A stretch of 64,000 nt of DNA, from assembly GCF_029872055.1 (NCBI RefSeq), contig NZ_JARXNQ010000002.1, positions 124,001 through 188,000 of the forward strand, read 5' to 3'. Shown one piece after another: positions 35,218-43,707 of the stretch. The notes below the pieces were generated by a model. That model worked only from the letters and a program-made list of their open reading frames with translations. It was not told the DNA's origin and did no database searches. Origin of the DNA: Sulfurimonas sp. C5. Lineage in GTDB: Bacteria > Campylobacterota > Campylobacteria > Campylobacterales > Sulfurimonadaceae. Each line of letters opens with the position of its first letter. Positions within the stretch are counted from its first letter, which is position 1. A program made the position numbers and the translations under genes.

Positions 35218-35955
35218 TTACATATATTTTTTTCTTTCTTCTTTGGAGAATTTTTCCAAAGAGTAGCGAAGCATAACTCTGGGCATAACTTTAGAGTGCT
35301 TTTCTAGGAAGTTGATCAGGAGTTGTTTATCCTGTTTTCCAACTTCCCGCAATACCCAGCCTACTGCTTTGTGAATAAGATCCTCTTTATCCTTTAGCAA
35401 CATCTCCGCAAGTTTAATAGTGTCATTGAGTTGCAGATGTTTGATGAACCATAAAGTTGCTACAACAGCAATGCGTCTTTCCCACAAAGAATCTGATTGT
35501 ACAAGTCGATACAAGATATCCCGATTTTTATCCAACAGATAGCTCCCGACTATTTTATGTGCAGAACTATCCACAAGATCCCAGTTATTAATGTACTGCG
35601 TATGGCTTAGATAGAGTTCATAGATGGTTTGTTTTTGCTTGGAAGCATTTTCAAAATGAAAAATGAGTATAAAAAGAGCAAGAAGTCTGCTCTCGTGATA
35701 TTCGCTTTTTAAAAGTAGTATAGTTTCATCAAGAGAAAGTTGTTTATATTTTTTAGAGAGTTTTCTGAGTACGGGAACTTTAACCCCTAAAAATATATCC
35801 CCTTCAGAGTATTCGCCGATACCTGTTTTAAAAAATTTTTTTGTCTGATTGGCAACATTTTCATCGGCGTAATTGTATAGTTCTTTTAAAATAGTCTCAA
35901 AAACACTCAGTGTAAATCCTTTGGAAAATAATGAAAGAAGATTATATAATACCAT
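35218..35955 (-). CDS. DNA alkylation repair protein (AlkD-like HEAT repeats)
   Basis: A 245-residue all-helical protein with the AlkD-family motifs FLGVKVPVLRKLSKKY near residue 52, NNWDLVDSSAHKIVGSYL near 122, LWERRIAVVATLWFI near 155 and DLIHKAVGWVLREVGK near 195. AlkD glycosylases release bulky cationic alkyl bases such as 7-methylguanine. The first 15 residues extend beyond the usual N terminus, so translation may begin further in. Convergent with the PEBP gene, with 8 bases between stops. Confidence 0.83.
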   Translation of the reverse strand: MVLYNLLSLFSKGFTLSVFETILKELYNYADENVANQTKKFFKTGIGEYSEGDIFLGVKVPVLRKLSKKYKQLSLDETILLLKSEYHESRLLALFILIFHFENASKQKQTIYELYLSHTQYINNWDLVDSSAHKIVGSYLLDKNRDILYRLVQSDSLWERRIAVVATLWFIKHLQLNDTIKLAEMLLKDKEDLIHKAVGWVLREVGKQDKQLLINFLEKHSKVMPRVMLRYSLEKFSKEERKKYM

Positions 35956-35984
35956 TATGATGATTGCAATAAAGGGGAAGTGAA

Positions 35985-36731
35985 ATGTTTACCCATAATA
36001 TAAAAGCAGTTCTATGTGACATTGGCGGTGTATTGTATGTAGGCGATACACCGATAGAGGGTGCCATAGATGCTATAAAGAGAATAAAAGAACGCTATCC
36101 GATTCGTTTTCTAACAAATACGACACAAAAAACAGGTGTAGAGGTAGTGAAAAAACTTCAGGAACTCGGATTTGAGATTCAACAAGAAGAAGTAATAACG
36201 GCACTTGATATGACAAAGATGTTTTTGGAAAATCAAAAAAGTACAGCTGAGTTTCTTTTGACAGACAATGCTGTTATGTTTTTTGAATCTTTAAAGAAGT
36301 ATCCGAAAAATTATGTTGTTGTCGGTGATGCCCAGCACAATTTCAGCTATGAAAATTTAAATCAGGCTTTTCGTACTTTACTAAAAGGAGCAAAACTTAT
36401 AGCAGTTGCGAACAATCGTTACTTTCAGGATCATGACAATGAACTGAGTATGGATGCGGGTTGTTTTGTAAGTGCTTTGGAATATGCTTCCGGACAAAGG
36501 GCAGAAGTGTTAGGTAAACCATCCAAAGAGTTTTATGAACTTGCCTGTCAATCTTTAGGTTTAAGCTCGAATGAATGTGTGATGATCGGTGATGATATAG
36601 AAGGGGATGTGCATGGTGCACAAAAAGCAGGGTTGCAGGCAGTGCTAGTCAAAACGGGTAAGTTTAATGAAGCTGATTTGCAAAAAGGTATAATTCCCGA
36701 TCAAGTTTTAGAATCTATCGCAAAGTTATAA
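35985..36731 (+). CDS. HAD hydrolase, subfamily IIA (LHPP/NagD-like)
   Basis: A 248-residue HAD phosphatase with cap type IIA: motif I LCDIGGVLYVGD, where the second Asp of DxD is Gly as in LHPP-type enzymes that have DISG; motif II FLTNTTQKT; lysine in LGKPSKEFYE; motif III MIGDDIEGDVHGAQKAG. LHPP acts on phosphohistidine, phospholysine or pyrophosphate in eukaryotes; the bacterial substrate is unknown. It is followed 14 bp later by an esterase gene and they may be co-transcribed. Confidence 0.82.
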   Translation: MFTHNIKAVLCDIGGVLYVGDTPIEGAIDAIKRIKERYPIRFLTNTTQKTGVEVVKKLQELGFEIQQEEVITALDMTKMFLENQKSTAEFLLTDNAVMFFESLKKYPKNYVVVGDAQHNFSYENLNQAFRTLLKGAKLIAVANNRYFQDHDNELSMDAGCFVSALEYASGQRAEVLGKPSKEFYELACQSLGLSSNECVMIGDDIEGDVHGAQKAGLQAVLVKTGKFNEADLQKGIIPDQVLESIAKL

Positions 36732-36745
36732 AGGATGATAAAGAG

Positions 36746-37309
36746 ATGATTTTATATATTCACGGTTTTGGAAGCAGCGGACAAGGGGGAAAGTCAAAAC
36801 TCTTTAGAGAGTATTTTCAAAATAAAAACATCAAGTTTTTAGCCCCTTCGCTTTCAATTATTCCTGATCTTGCAATAAGTACGTTAGAAGAGATTGTACA
36901 TGTATGTGAGGATGAAGAGATCGTTTTGATGGGTTCTTCTTTGGGCGGGTATTATGCTATATATTTGAGTGAAAAGTATAATCTTAAAGCCGTGCTTATT
37001 AATCCTTCGATCAAGCCGTATGAAACGTTAAAAAAAGTAATTGGAAGCAACAAAAGCTACTATGACGGTAATTTTTCATTTAACTGGGGAGAAGCTCAGG
37101 TTAATAGTTTGAAAAAGTTTAGTGTTGATAAAGTAAAAAAAGAGAACTATCTGCTCTTAGCAAGAAAGGGTGATGAAGTTCTTGATTATCGTGAAGCGGA
37201 GAAAAAATTAGAAGGTGCACGGATGATCATAGAAGAGGGCGGCGATCACGGATTTTTAGACATAGATAGATATTTTAAAGAAATTTCGGAGTTCATAAAC
37301 ACTCCATAA
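36746..37309 (+). CDS. YqiA-like alpha/beta hydrolase (esterase)
   Basis: A 187-residue small alpha/beta hydrolase: YIHGFGSSGQGGKS at the oxyanion region, nucleophile elbow GSSLGGYYA near residue 66, acid in ARKGDEVLDYREA and histidine in EGGDHGFLD. The length and order match the UPF0227/YqiA esterases that favour short-chain esters. The substrate is unknown. Convergent with the histidine kinase gene. Confidence 0.82.
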   Translation: MILYIHGFGSSGQGGKSKLFREYFQNKNIKFLAPSLSIIPDLAISTLEEIVHVCEDEEIVLMGSSLGGYYAIYLSEKYNLKAVLINPSIKPYETLKKVIGSNKSYYDGNFSFNWGEAQVNSLKKFSVDKVKKENYLLLARKGDEVLDYREAEKKLEGARMIIEEGGDHGFLDIDRYFKEISEFINTP

Positions 37310-37317
37310 CGTATATT

Positions 37318-38364
37318 TTAAACCAGAAGATGTTGCAAATTAAGTTGAAAAGTTGAACCTTCATTGAGTTTGCTCTCAACAGAGAGTTGAATGTTAAGTT
37401 CATCACAAATTTTTTTAACTATATGCAAACCAATACCGATTCCCCGTTCATGCTCTTTATAAAAGCGATCAAATATTTTATTTGGTTCTTTGATCCCTTG
37501 ACCAGTATCTTTTATACTTAAAATTGAGTGCTCAAGTGTGATCAAAACCTCACCGTTTTCTTTATTGTACTTGGCGGCATTGGAGAGTAGATTGTCGATA
37601 ACACGGATAAAAGAGTCTCTATGAGTATGGAGTTGCAGCGAACTTAGAGATGTCTGGAAGTTGATCGAAGAAAAATTGTTTGATATCATCGCAACTCTCT
37701 CTTCAATAATATCTTTAAGATCAAAACTCTCTTGTTGGTTTGTATGGCTTTTGAGATAAGCCCGCAGATTTTCCTGCAAGTTTAAAATAGTTTGTACGGC
37801 ATTTTCTATGCGTGAGATTTTTGTGCTTTCCCCAAATTCACTTTTTAACATTGAACTGTTCAGTCTGAGAGTTGACAGAGGTGTATTAAAGTCGTGTAAT
37901 ATGTCTTTTACGAACTCTTCTGTGAGTTTCAAAGCATCTCTTAACGGTGCTAAAGTGTAAAATGCAAAGAGGAATGACAGAAGTATAACTATAATGAGCA
38001 CGGGAATAAATTGTATAAGTAATTGTATTTCTAAATTTTGCAACTCTTGTTCATATTCACTTTTTTTCAAATAGATTTTTAAAGAGTGTTTTGTAGAACT
38101 CGGAATCAAAAAGTAGCCACTTAAAGTGTCTTTTTCTTTATGGAGTTTATAGAGTTGTTCCTCTTTAAGCGGGGCAAAATCAAATTGAAATTTAGGACAC
38201 TGAAGATTGAAACTGCATATTTTCATCTCTGAAAATATGGTTTCATCGAGAGTTGCAACATCTTTTTTGTACTCAAAGAAAAATAGTGCTCCAATGAGGG
38301 TGGCAAGTGAAAAAAAGAAGATAAAAAAACTTCGGCTAAGTGCTTTGAACTCAACTTTTTTCAA
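37318..38364 (-). CDS. Sensor histidine kinase
   Basis: A 348-residue membrane kinase. Transmembrane segments at about residues 12-28 and 133-153 enclose a short periplasmic sensor containing two cysteines (MKICSFNLQCPKF). Phosphoacceptor motif ILHDFNTPLSTLRL near 172, N-box SNAAKYN, G1 IKDTGQGI and G2 GIGIGLHIVKK follow. It overlaps the response regulator gene by 14 bp and would phosphorylate it. The signal is unknown; the beta-barrel gene upstream in the same operon may be a target or part of the sensing circuit. Confidence 0.9.
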   Translation of the reverse strand: MKKVEFKALSRSFFIFFFSLATLIGALFFFEYKKDVATLDETIFSEMKICSFNLQCPKFQFDFAPLKEEQLYKLHKEKDTLSGYFLIPSSTKHSLKIYLKKSEYEQELQNLEIQLLIQFIPVLIIVILLSFLFAFYTLAPLRDALKLTEEFVKDILHDFNTPLSTLRLNSSMLKSEFGESTKISRIENAVQTILNLQENLRAYLKSHTNQQESFDLKDIIEERVAMISNNFSSINFQTSLSSLQLHTHRDSFIRVIDNLLSNAAKYNKENGEVLITLEHSILSIKDTGQGIKEPNKIFDRFYKEHERGIGIGLHIVKKICDELNIQLSVESKLNEGSTFQLNLQHLLV

Positions 38365-38989
38365 GAATGTATCCTACCCCTCGAATATTTTTTATAGGCA
38401 GATGTGTTGTTTGTTTTAGTTTATTGACTGCTACACGCAAGGCCGTGTCTGACGGTTGTGTAAGCTGGTCTAGTAAAATAGTTTTATCAATTACATTGCC
38501 TATGTTTTGCATAAAAAGTTCACACAGTTTTTCTTGAACTTCACCTAATTGTACAATTTTACCATCAATTGAAAGTGTTTTTGAATCAGGAGAAAATCTT
38601 AGATTTTCATACTCAATCTCTTTTTTCTTCTGAGAGAGTTTCGCATTTACCCTGATGAGCAGCTCTTCAGGATAAAACGGTTTTTTCAGATAATCATCTG
38701 CTCCAATTGAAAAAGCTTTTGAAATTGAGTCGAGATCAATGAGTGCACTGATAAAGATAGCAGGAGTCTTATCATCTGCATTGCGTAAACTTTCTAAAAG
38801 TTCAAGCCCGTTCATATCGGGCACATTAATGTCAAAAATATACAGATCATACTTGTTGTCATAACTTGCATCAATTGCATCATTACCGTTATGTACCAAC
38901 TCCACTGAATAACTGCTTTCTTCAAGCAGTTCTTTTAGAGTTAGTGCTAGTTCTTTATCATCTTCAAGAAGCAGTATATTTTTTTTCAT
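38351..38989 (-). CDS. OmpR-family response regulator
   Basis: A 212-residue two-domain regulator: receiver with acidic pocket LLEDDKE, phosphoacceptor LYIFDINVPDMNGLEL near residue 53 and conserved Lys in DDYLKKPFYPEEL; then a winged-helix DNA-binding domain at about 125-210 ending in NIRGVGYIL. Typical length. It begins 9 bases after the beta-barrel gene stop and overlaps the kinase gene, so the three genes are one operon. Confidence 0.92.
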   Translation of the reverse strand: MKKNILLLEDDKELALTLKELLEESSYSVELVHNGNDAIDASYDNKYDLYIFDINVPDMNGLELLESLRNADDKTPAIFISALIDLDSISKAFSIGADDYLKKPFYPEELLIRVNAKLSQKKKEIEYENLRFSPDSKTLSIDGKIVQLGEVQEKLCELFMQNIGNVIDKTILLDQLTQPSDTALRVAVNKLKQTTHLPIKNIRGVGYILEKS

Positions 38990-38998
38990 TATTAAAGC

Positions 38999-39820
38999 CT
39001 AAAAAAAGTAGCCTAGTTTTACGGCAATATATGTTTGACTTGCACTGTCACTTATTCCGTATGCATAAGAAAAAGTGGAAAACCAGTTCTTATCTATGCT
39101 GTAGTAAGCATACAACGAAGCTGTCTCAACTTTTTCAACACCGACATAGATACTGTCACTATTAGTATAAGTACCGCTCATATATAACTTGTCTGTTATA
39201 TTATATCCAACACCTCCGCTGTAAGAGTGTGTGTTTTGATAGTAAACACTAATTATAGAATTACTGTAATCTGTATCGTTGATTAATGTATATCCATAAC
39301 CGCCGAAAAGATTGAGTTTGTCTATATTATAACTTACATTCACTCCCGCAGTATAATCTGTCTTGTTGTTGTTTAGTGAGGAATCGTATGTCGGAAGTAT
39401 AGCTCCGATTGAAAAACGTACGGCAAAATTTGTTGTTGGGAAAACTTGATACGCCGCACCTAAAAACGAGTCCTGTAAACCGCTTTCATTGTAACCGTTA
39501 CCACGTTCTGTATATATGGATGTTGCTGCTTGAAAAGAGAAGTTTTTATAGTAATAGTCAGCTTGAATAGTTGTTGCAAGGGTATCTGTTTTATTTAAAG
39601 TCGTATAGTCCGAACTTGTGGAACTCAAACCTACAATAATATCGTAATGGTAATTTTGTGTAAGTGACTTCTTTGTACATCCGTCAATATCTACTAGATC
39701 TGTAAAAGGTGTATTGGGGCATTTATCTTTTGCATCACTGACACCATCCATATCAGAATCAAATGCAAACAAGTTACCAGAGAAAACTAGTAATATTAAA
39801 AACAGTAAAAATTTTTTCAT
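38999..39820 (-). CDS. Outer-membrane beta-barrel protein with N-terminal thrombospondin type 3 calcium repeat
   Basis: A 273-residue protein: signal peptide (KKFLLFLILLVFSGNLFA), then one calcium-binding thrombospondin type 3-like motif DSDMDGVSDAKDKCPNTP with a cysteine pair (KCPN...DGCTK), then about 220 residues of alternating barrel strands ending AVKLGYFF with terminal Phe. Similar OmpA-like N-terminal repeats link a barrel to the periplasm. It is the first gene before a two-component system, suggesting envelope or cation sensing; that is inference. Confidence 0.8.
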   Translation of the reverse strand: MKKFLLFLILLVFSGNLFAFDSDMDGVSDAKDKCPNTPFTDLVDIDGCTKKSLTQNYHYDIIVGLSSTSSDYTTLNKTDTLATTIQADYYYKNFSFQAATSIYTERGNGYNESGLQDSFLGAAYQVFPTTNFAVRFSIGAILPTYDSSLNNNKTDYTAGVNVSYNIDKLNLFGGYGYTLINDTDYSNSIISVYYQNTHSYSGGVGYNITDKLYMSGTYTNSDSIYVGVEKVETASLYAYYSIDKNWFSTFSYAYGISDSASQTYIAVKLGYFF

Positions 39821-39879
39821 ATATGTTCCTTAATCAAGAGACCGCTAAAAAGCGATCTTGTGTAGTTTTAATAGTGTGT

Positions 39880-40266
39880 TTAACGACCACCCATCATCTT
39901 AGGCACTGAGCCTGCAGGTGATGAACTACTTTGATTTTGTTGACGGAACTGATTCCCAATACGGTGTTGGTTCATGTTTTGAATTTTTAGCATCTCTTGA
40001 GATTGCTGCATTTGCATCTCTTGTTCTGCATTTACACCTTCAGCCGTATTTGTACGCATTCTTTGTTGCAGTTGTGTAATTGCTGCTTGACGATCTTCGT
40101 TGTTCATATTAGCAACTCTGAGTTTAAACTGATTCATTAGTCTTACACGCTCTTGAGCAGGTGCATTTTGGATCTCTGTTATTTGTTTATCGATCGTAGC
40201 AGGATCTTCTGCAAAACTTAAAGTTAAACCACCTAGCAAAGCTAGAGTTAATAGTGTCTTTTTCAT
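39880..40266 (-). CDS. Exported Gln/Met-rich helical protein, 128 aa
   Basis: Signal peptide KKTLLTLALLGGLTLSFA, then a helical, Gln-, Asn- and Met-rich mature protein (QERVRLMNQFKLRVANMNNEDRQAAITQLQQ). The tail is Ser/Pro/Gly-rich ending PKMMGGR. In size and helical, metal-friendly composition it recalls Spy/CpxP/zinc-resistance periplasmic chaperones, but the LTxxQ signature is absent. It lies 59 bp upstream of the barrel gene of the two-component operon and could share its control. Family not recognised. Confidence 0.65.
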   Translation of the reverse strand: MKKTLLTLALLGGLTLSFAEDPATIDKQITEIQNAPAQERVRLMNQFKLRVANMNNEDRQAAITQLQQRMRTNTAEGVNAEQEMQMQQSQEMLKIQNMNQHRIGNQFRQQNQSSSSPAGSVPKMMGGR

Positions 40267-40329
40267 ATTGACTCCTTGTTTTGATGGTGGTAGTATGACA
40301 CATAAATGTTAGCGGAGTGTTAGTGTCAT

Positions 40330-41781
40330 TTAACTTCTTGTAATAAGTTTATGCTCCTTAATCTTTTTTATCAGATTAGAAAGCATAGAAGTTCTTTTTT
40401 CCTCTTCTTCAATAGTAGATTTCGCACTGAGGTTAAAGCTGTCCATTTTTTTGTCGAGGTAGCTTGTATTAAACGTACCAGCTTTAAAGTCGGCATCTCT
40501 GACGATCTCTCTATGAAGTGAGATATTTGTTGTAAAACCGTCAATATTATATTCATCTAGTGCACGTCTGGCTTTTTTTACTGCACCTTCCCAATCAAGT
40601 GCAGAAACAATCAGCTTTCCGATCATAGAATCATAGTTTGACGGTACTTCATAACCTTCATAAGCACTAGTGTCCAGTCTCACACCAGGACCACCCGGTG
40701 TAAGATAGTTACTAATTGTACCTGTTGAAGGCATAAAGTTCATTTGTGGATTTTCCGCGTTTATACGGAATTCAATCGCATATCCGCGGAATTTGATCTC
40801 TTCTTGTAAGAACTGTAATTTATCCCCTTCAGCAATTTCAATCATTCTTTGAATAATGTCTACGCCTGAGATAACTTCAGTTACCGGATGCTCCACTTGC
40901 ACCCTTGTATTCATCTCTATAAAGTATATATTGTCAGCTTCATCAACTAAAAACTCTACTGTTCCTACACTCTCATAACCGAGTTTGAACATCGCTTTTG
41001 TTGATACACGATAAAGCTCTTTACGAACTGCATCGTTAAGACGAGGAGATGGTGCTATTTCGATCACCTTTTGGTGGCGGCGCTGAATTGAACAGTCACG
41101 TTCGCCTAAATGAAGTACATTCCCAAATTTGTCGGCAATGACTTGTACTTCAATATGGCGAGGATTTTCTACATATTTTTCAATGAACACTTCCCCCTTA
41201 CCAAAATACTTGAGTGCTTCATTTGTAGCTGATTCAAACGCAGTAGAGAATTCTTTGGCAGTTTTTACGATTCTCATACCGCGACCACCGCCACCAAAAG
41301 CGGCTTTAATGATTACAGGAAAGCCGATCTCTTTAGCAATTTTTTCCCCGTCAGTTTTATCAAGAATAGGCGTATCGGTTCCTTCAAGGACTGGCACTCC
41401 GATCTCTTTCATGGCAACTTTTGAAGCCATTTTATCCCCAAAAAGTTCTATATGTTCTGGTTTGGGACCTATAAAGATAATGTCATTGTCTGCACATGCT
41501 TGTGCAAACTCTGCACTTTCACTTAAAAAACCGTATCCGGGATGGATAGCATCACAGTCAGCTTTTTTTGCCATAGAGATAATTCTCTCATAGTTTAAAT
41601 AAGCTTCAACCGGATTTCCCATAATCGGGTAGCATTCATCTGCTTTTTTTACCCATACGCCGTCTACGTCGACTTCAGAAAACACAACGACACTTGTGAT
41701 TTCAAGCTCTTTACATGCACGGATGATTCTAAGAGCGATTTCACCCCTGTTTGCAATTAATACTTTAGAAATTTTTTTCAT
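40330..41781 (-). CDS. Biotin carboxylase subunit, probably pyruvate carboxylase subunit A
   Basis: A 483-residue ATP-grasp biotin carboxylase: KVLIANRGEIALRIIRACKELEI at the start, AIHPGYGFLSE near residue 78, glycine-rich KAAFGGGGRGMRIV near 155, RDCSIQRRHQKVIE near 230 and EMNTRVQVEHPVTE near 290. It carboxylates biotin on a carrier protein. At 483 residues it is longer than AccC (about 445), with a helical tail like two-subunit pyruvate carboxylase PycA. No accB or pycB is adjacent. The start was set to ATG 41781 (GGAG seven bases upstream). Either acetyl-CoA or pyruvate carboxylase is possible. Confidence 0.85.
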   Translation of the reverse strand: MKKISKVLIANRGEIALRIIRACKELEITSVVVFSEVDVDGVWVKKADECYPIMGNPVEAYLNYERIISMAKKADCDAIHPGYGFLSESAEFAQACADNDIIFIGPKPEHIELFGDKMASKVAMKEIGVPVLEGTDTPILDKTDGEKIAKEIGFPVIIKAAFGGGGRGMRIVKTAKEFSTAFESATNEALKYFGKGEVFIEKYVENPRHIEVQVIADKFGNVLHLGERDCSIQRRHQKVIEIAPSPRLNDAVRKELYRVSTKAMFKLGYESVGTVEFLVDEADNIYFIEMNTRVQVEHPVTEVISGVDIIQRMIEIAEGDKLQFLQEEIKFRGYAIEFRINAENPQMNFMPSTGTISNYLTPGGPGVRLDTSAYEGYEVPSNYDSMIGKLIVSALDWEGAVKKARRALDEYNIDGFTTNISLHREIVRDADFKAGTFNTSYLDKKMDSFNLSAKSTIEEEEKRTSMLSNLIKKIKEHKLITRS

Positions 41782-41910
41782 TGTATTCTCCATTTAAAAA
41801 AATCATGGCAGCATTATAATTTCTCAAAAGTTACAATTCTTCACTTATATTGCTTTAAAAATTATCTATTTTTGTCCTATTTGTTACTTTTTATTGCTAA
41901 AATAATTTTC

Positions 41911-42795
41911 ATGAAACGAGAAACTCTAGATCAGAAGATCAAAATTACCAACGATATAATGTTCTACATCTACACAAATATCGATACTGATATCAATATG
42001 GATGAGCTTGCAAAAAATTACGGGATCAGTAAGTTTTATATGCATAAAATTTTCAAAGAGGTGTTTGATAGAAATATTTATGAAAGTATAAAATCGATTC
42101 GTCTGCAAAAAGCATCTAATCTTTTACTTACAAATAGATACTCTACTATTTCGGAAGTTGCCAATGCTTGTGGATATTCTTCTCAGACATCGTTCATCCG
42201 TGCATTTAAAGAGCGTTTTTCTATGACACCGAAGGTCTGGAGAAAAGGGGGATATTTAGAGTATTCAAATAAAATTGTCGATCAGTCCCTTAAAACAAGA
42301 AACTCTATGATCACTTTAGATAATTTTGATCATCTAAGTCCTACAATTGTAAAAATGCCGGAGATGAAAGCGTATTATATTCGTCATCAAGGGTATAATG
42401 ATGCAATACGCCAGACATGGCAGAAGATTCAAACATGGATATATTCAAACCATCTAGAAGAGTATGAACAGATCAGTCTGTTTCACGATAATCCTTCAAT
42501 TACCTCTTTGGAAGACTGTCAATACGTAGCATGTGTAGTAGATAAAGAGGGGAAAAAACTGCAAGATAACCGACTACCTAAGTTTACAATTGCAAGCGGT
42601 GTATATGCAAAATTTACTCTAGAGGGTGCTTGCGGGGATCTGTTACGCTTTATTCAGTGGTTATACCATGAATGGCTTCCTAAAAATGAATACGAAACAA
42701 CAACAAAACCACCATATGCAGTTTATAGACAAAACAAATATCTGACACAAGATGGAAACTTTGATCTCGACTTTTACATATCTATAAAATATTAG
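41911..42795 (+). CDS. AraC-family regulator with GyrI-like ligand-binding domain
   Basis: A 294-residue regulator of Rob type. The DNA-binding part comes first (about residues 10-110): MDELAKNYGISKFYMHKIFKEVF and the AraC signature ISEVANACGYSSQTSFIRAFKERFSMTPKVWRK-like segment. The C-terminal GyrI-like domain (about 140-294) usually binds hydrophobic drugs or metabolites. ATG 41911 was chosen because the frame upstream is leader-like. Divergent from the biotin carboxylase gene with about 130 bp between the starts; a regulatory link is plausible but not shown. Confidence 0.85.
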   Translation: MKRETLDQKIKITNDIMFYIYTNIDTDINMDELAKNYGISKFYMHKIFKEVFDRNIYESIKSIRLQKASNLLLTNRYSTISEVANACGYSSQTSFIRAFKERFSMTPKVWRKGGYLEYSNKIVDQSLKTRNSMITLDNFDHLSPTIVKMPEMKAYYIRHQGYNDAIRQTWQKIQTWIYSNHLEEYEQISLFHDNPSITSLEDCQYVACVVDKEGKKLQDNRLPKFTIASGVYAKFTLEGACGDLLRFIQWLYHEWLPKNEYETTTKPPYAVYRQNKYLTQDGNFDLDFYISIKY

Positions 42796-42851
42796 ATTAA
42801 ACTTCAAAGGGTAATATTTCGTATCTATATAATATAGTAAGCGAGATAAAT

Positions 42852-43646
42852 ATGAAAACATATTATTATGTACATACAGGGCATAGAATAGGTCTGGATA
42901 GATTTCGTAGAGCCGTAACGGTACTAGGATCTTTAAATGCAGACATTACCCTTTTATGCAGTGACTTTAGAATAGCACAAGAAGCAAGAAATTTTGGAAT
43001 TGATAAAGCAGTGGGTATCGATGTTGTAAGAAACATTGCCAATATTGCTCACAAGGGTGATCAGCTGATTTTAGACTCTGCTGAAGTCAATCCTATTATG
43101 CTTGAAGATATGAAACAGTTTTTCTCAAATCTTATTGTAATCGAGAACGATACAATCGTAGTTGCAGATAAATATTTTGAACAAAAAGCCAAAACTGTAA
43201 AAATATCTTACTTTTTCGGTGATGATGACTATGAAAAAGATTTAATGAAAAATTTCAATTTTGTAGAAAAACTCAATCCCCATCTCCAACTTGGATATTA
43301 CTACTTTTTAGATTATGAAGATGAACTCAAAGAGAAATTTGTAAGCAGTTATGAGTTTGATGAGTACGATGATATGATTATGGAATCAGAGATTCTCATT
43401 AGTGCTTCTCCTCAGGCAGTTGTAGAATCTTTGGCAGCCGGTGGTAAGCCTATCTATATACAAAGAGCAGATTATCCGGAAGATTTTAATAAAAAGTTTG
43501 AAGAGTTAAATATTCCGATAATACACAATTTTGATCAAAACCTGTTACAAGAGACATTAAATCACATAAATGAGATAAAATATGGTAAAATCCCCTCCGA
43601 TTGCAATAAGTTTGTGTCATTTATAAAAGAAAACTTAATTTTATAA
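42852..43646 (+). CDS. Conserved hypothetical protein, glycosyltransferase-like fold
   Basis: A 264-residue soluble protein starting with YYYVHTGHRIGLDRFRRAV, which resembles the first strand and glycine loop of GT-B enzymes and of PseG- or MurG-like nucleotide-sugar proteins. The SEILISASPQAVVESLAAGGKPIYIQRADYP-type block near residue 180-210 matches the C-terminal sugar-nucleotide site of that fold (site of a conserved Glu and Ala-x-Gly). No close family is recognised. It stands 61 bp before petA but has its own start region; petA has a separate promoter. Confidence 0.6.
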   Translation: MKTYYYVHTGHRIGLDRFRRAVTVLGSLNADITLLCSDFRIAQEARNFGIDKAVGIDVVRNIANIAHKGDQLILDSAEVNPIMLEDMKQFFSNLIVIENDTIVVADKYFEQKAKTVKISYFFGDDDYEKDLMKNFNFVEKLNPHLQLGYYYFLDYEDELKEKFVSSYEFDEYDDMIMESEILISASPQAVVESLAAGGKPIYIQRADYPEDFNKKFEELNIPIIHNFDQNLLQETLNHINEIKYGKIPSDCNKFVSFIKENLIL

Positions 43647-43667
43647 ATAATTAAAACTTATTTGGTA

Positions 43668-43673
43668 TATAAT
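43668..43673 (+). promoter_or_regulatory. -10 promoter element for petABC
   Basis: TTTGGTATATAAT ends in a perfect TATAAT, 35 bases before the petA start, in the T-rich context usual for Campylobacterota promoters. It lies after the stop of the preceding gene. Confidence 0.6.
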
Positions 43674-43707
43674 AAGAATTGAAAATTCACAAGAAAGTGA
43701 GCGAAAT

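Noticed and set aside
41129-41593. Rightward open frame of 154 codons inside the biotin carboxylase gene
   Set aside because: Antisense to the conserved ATP-grasp core; no start signal or motif.
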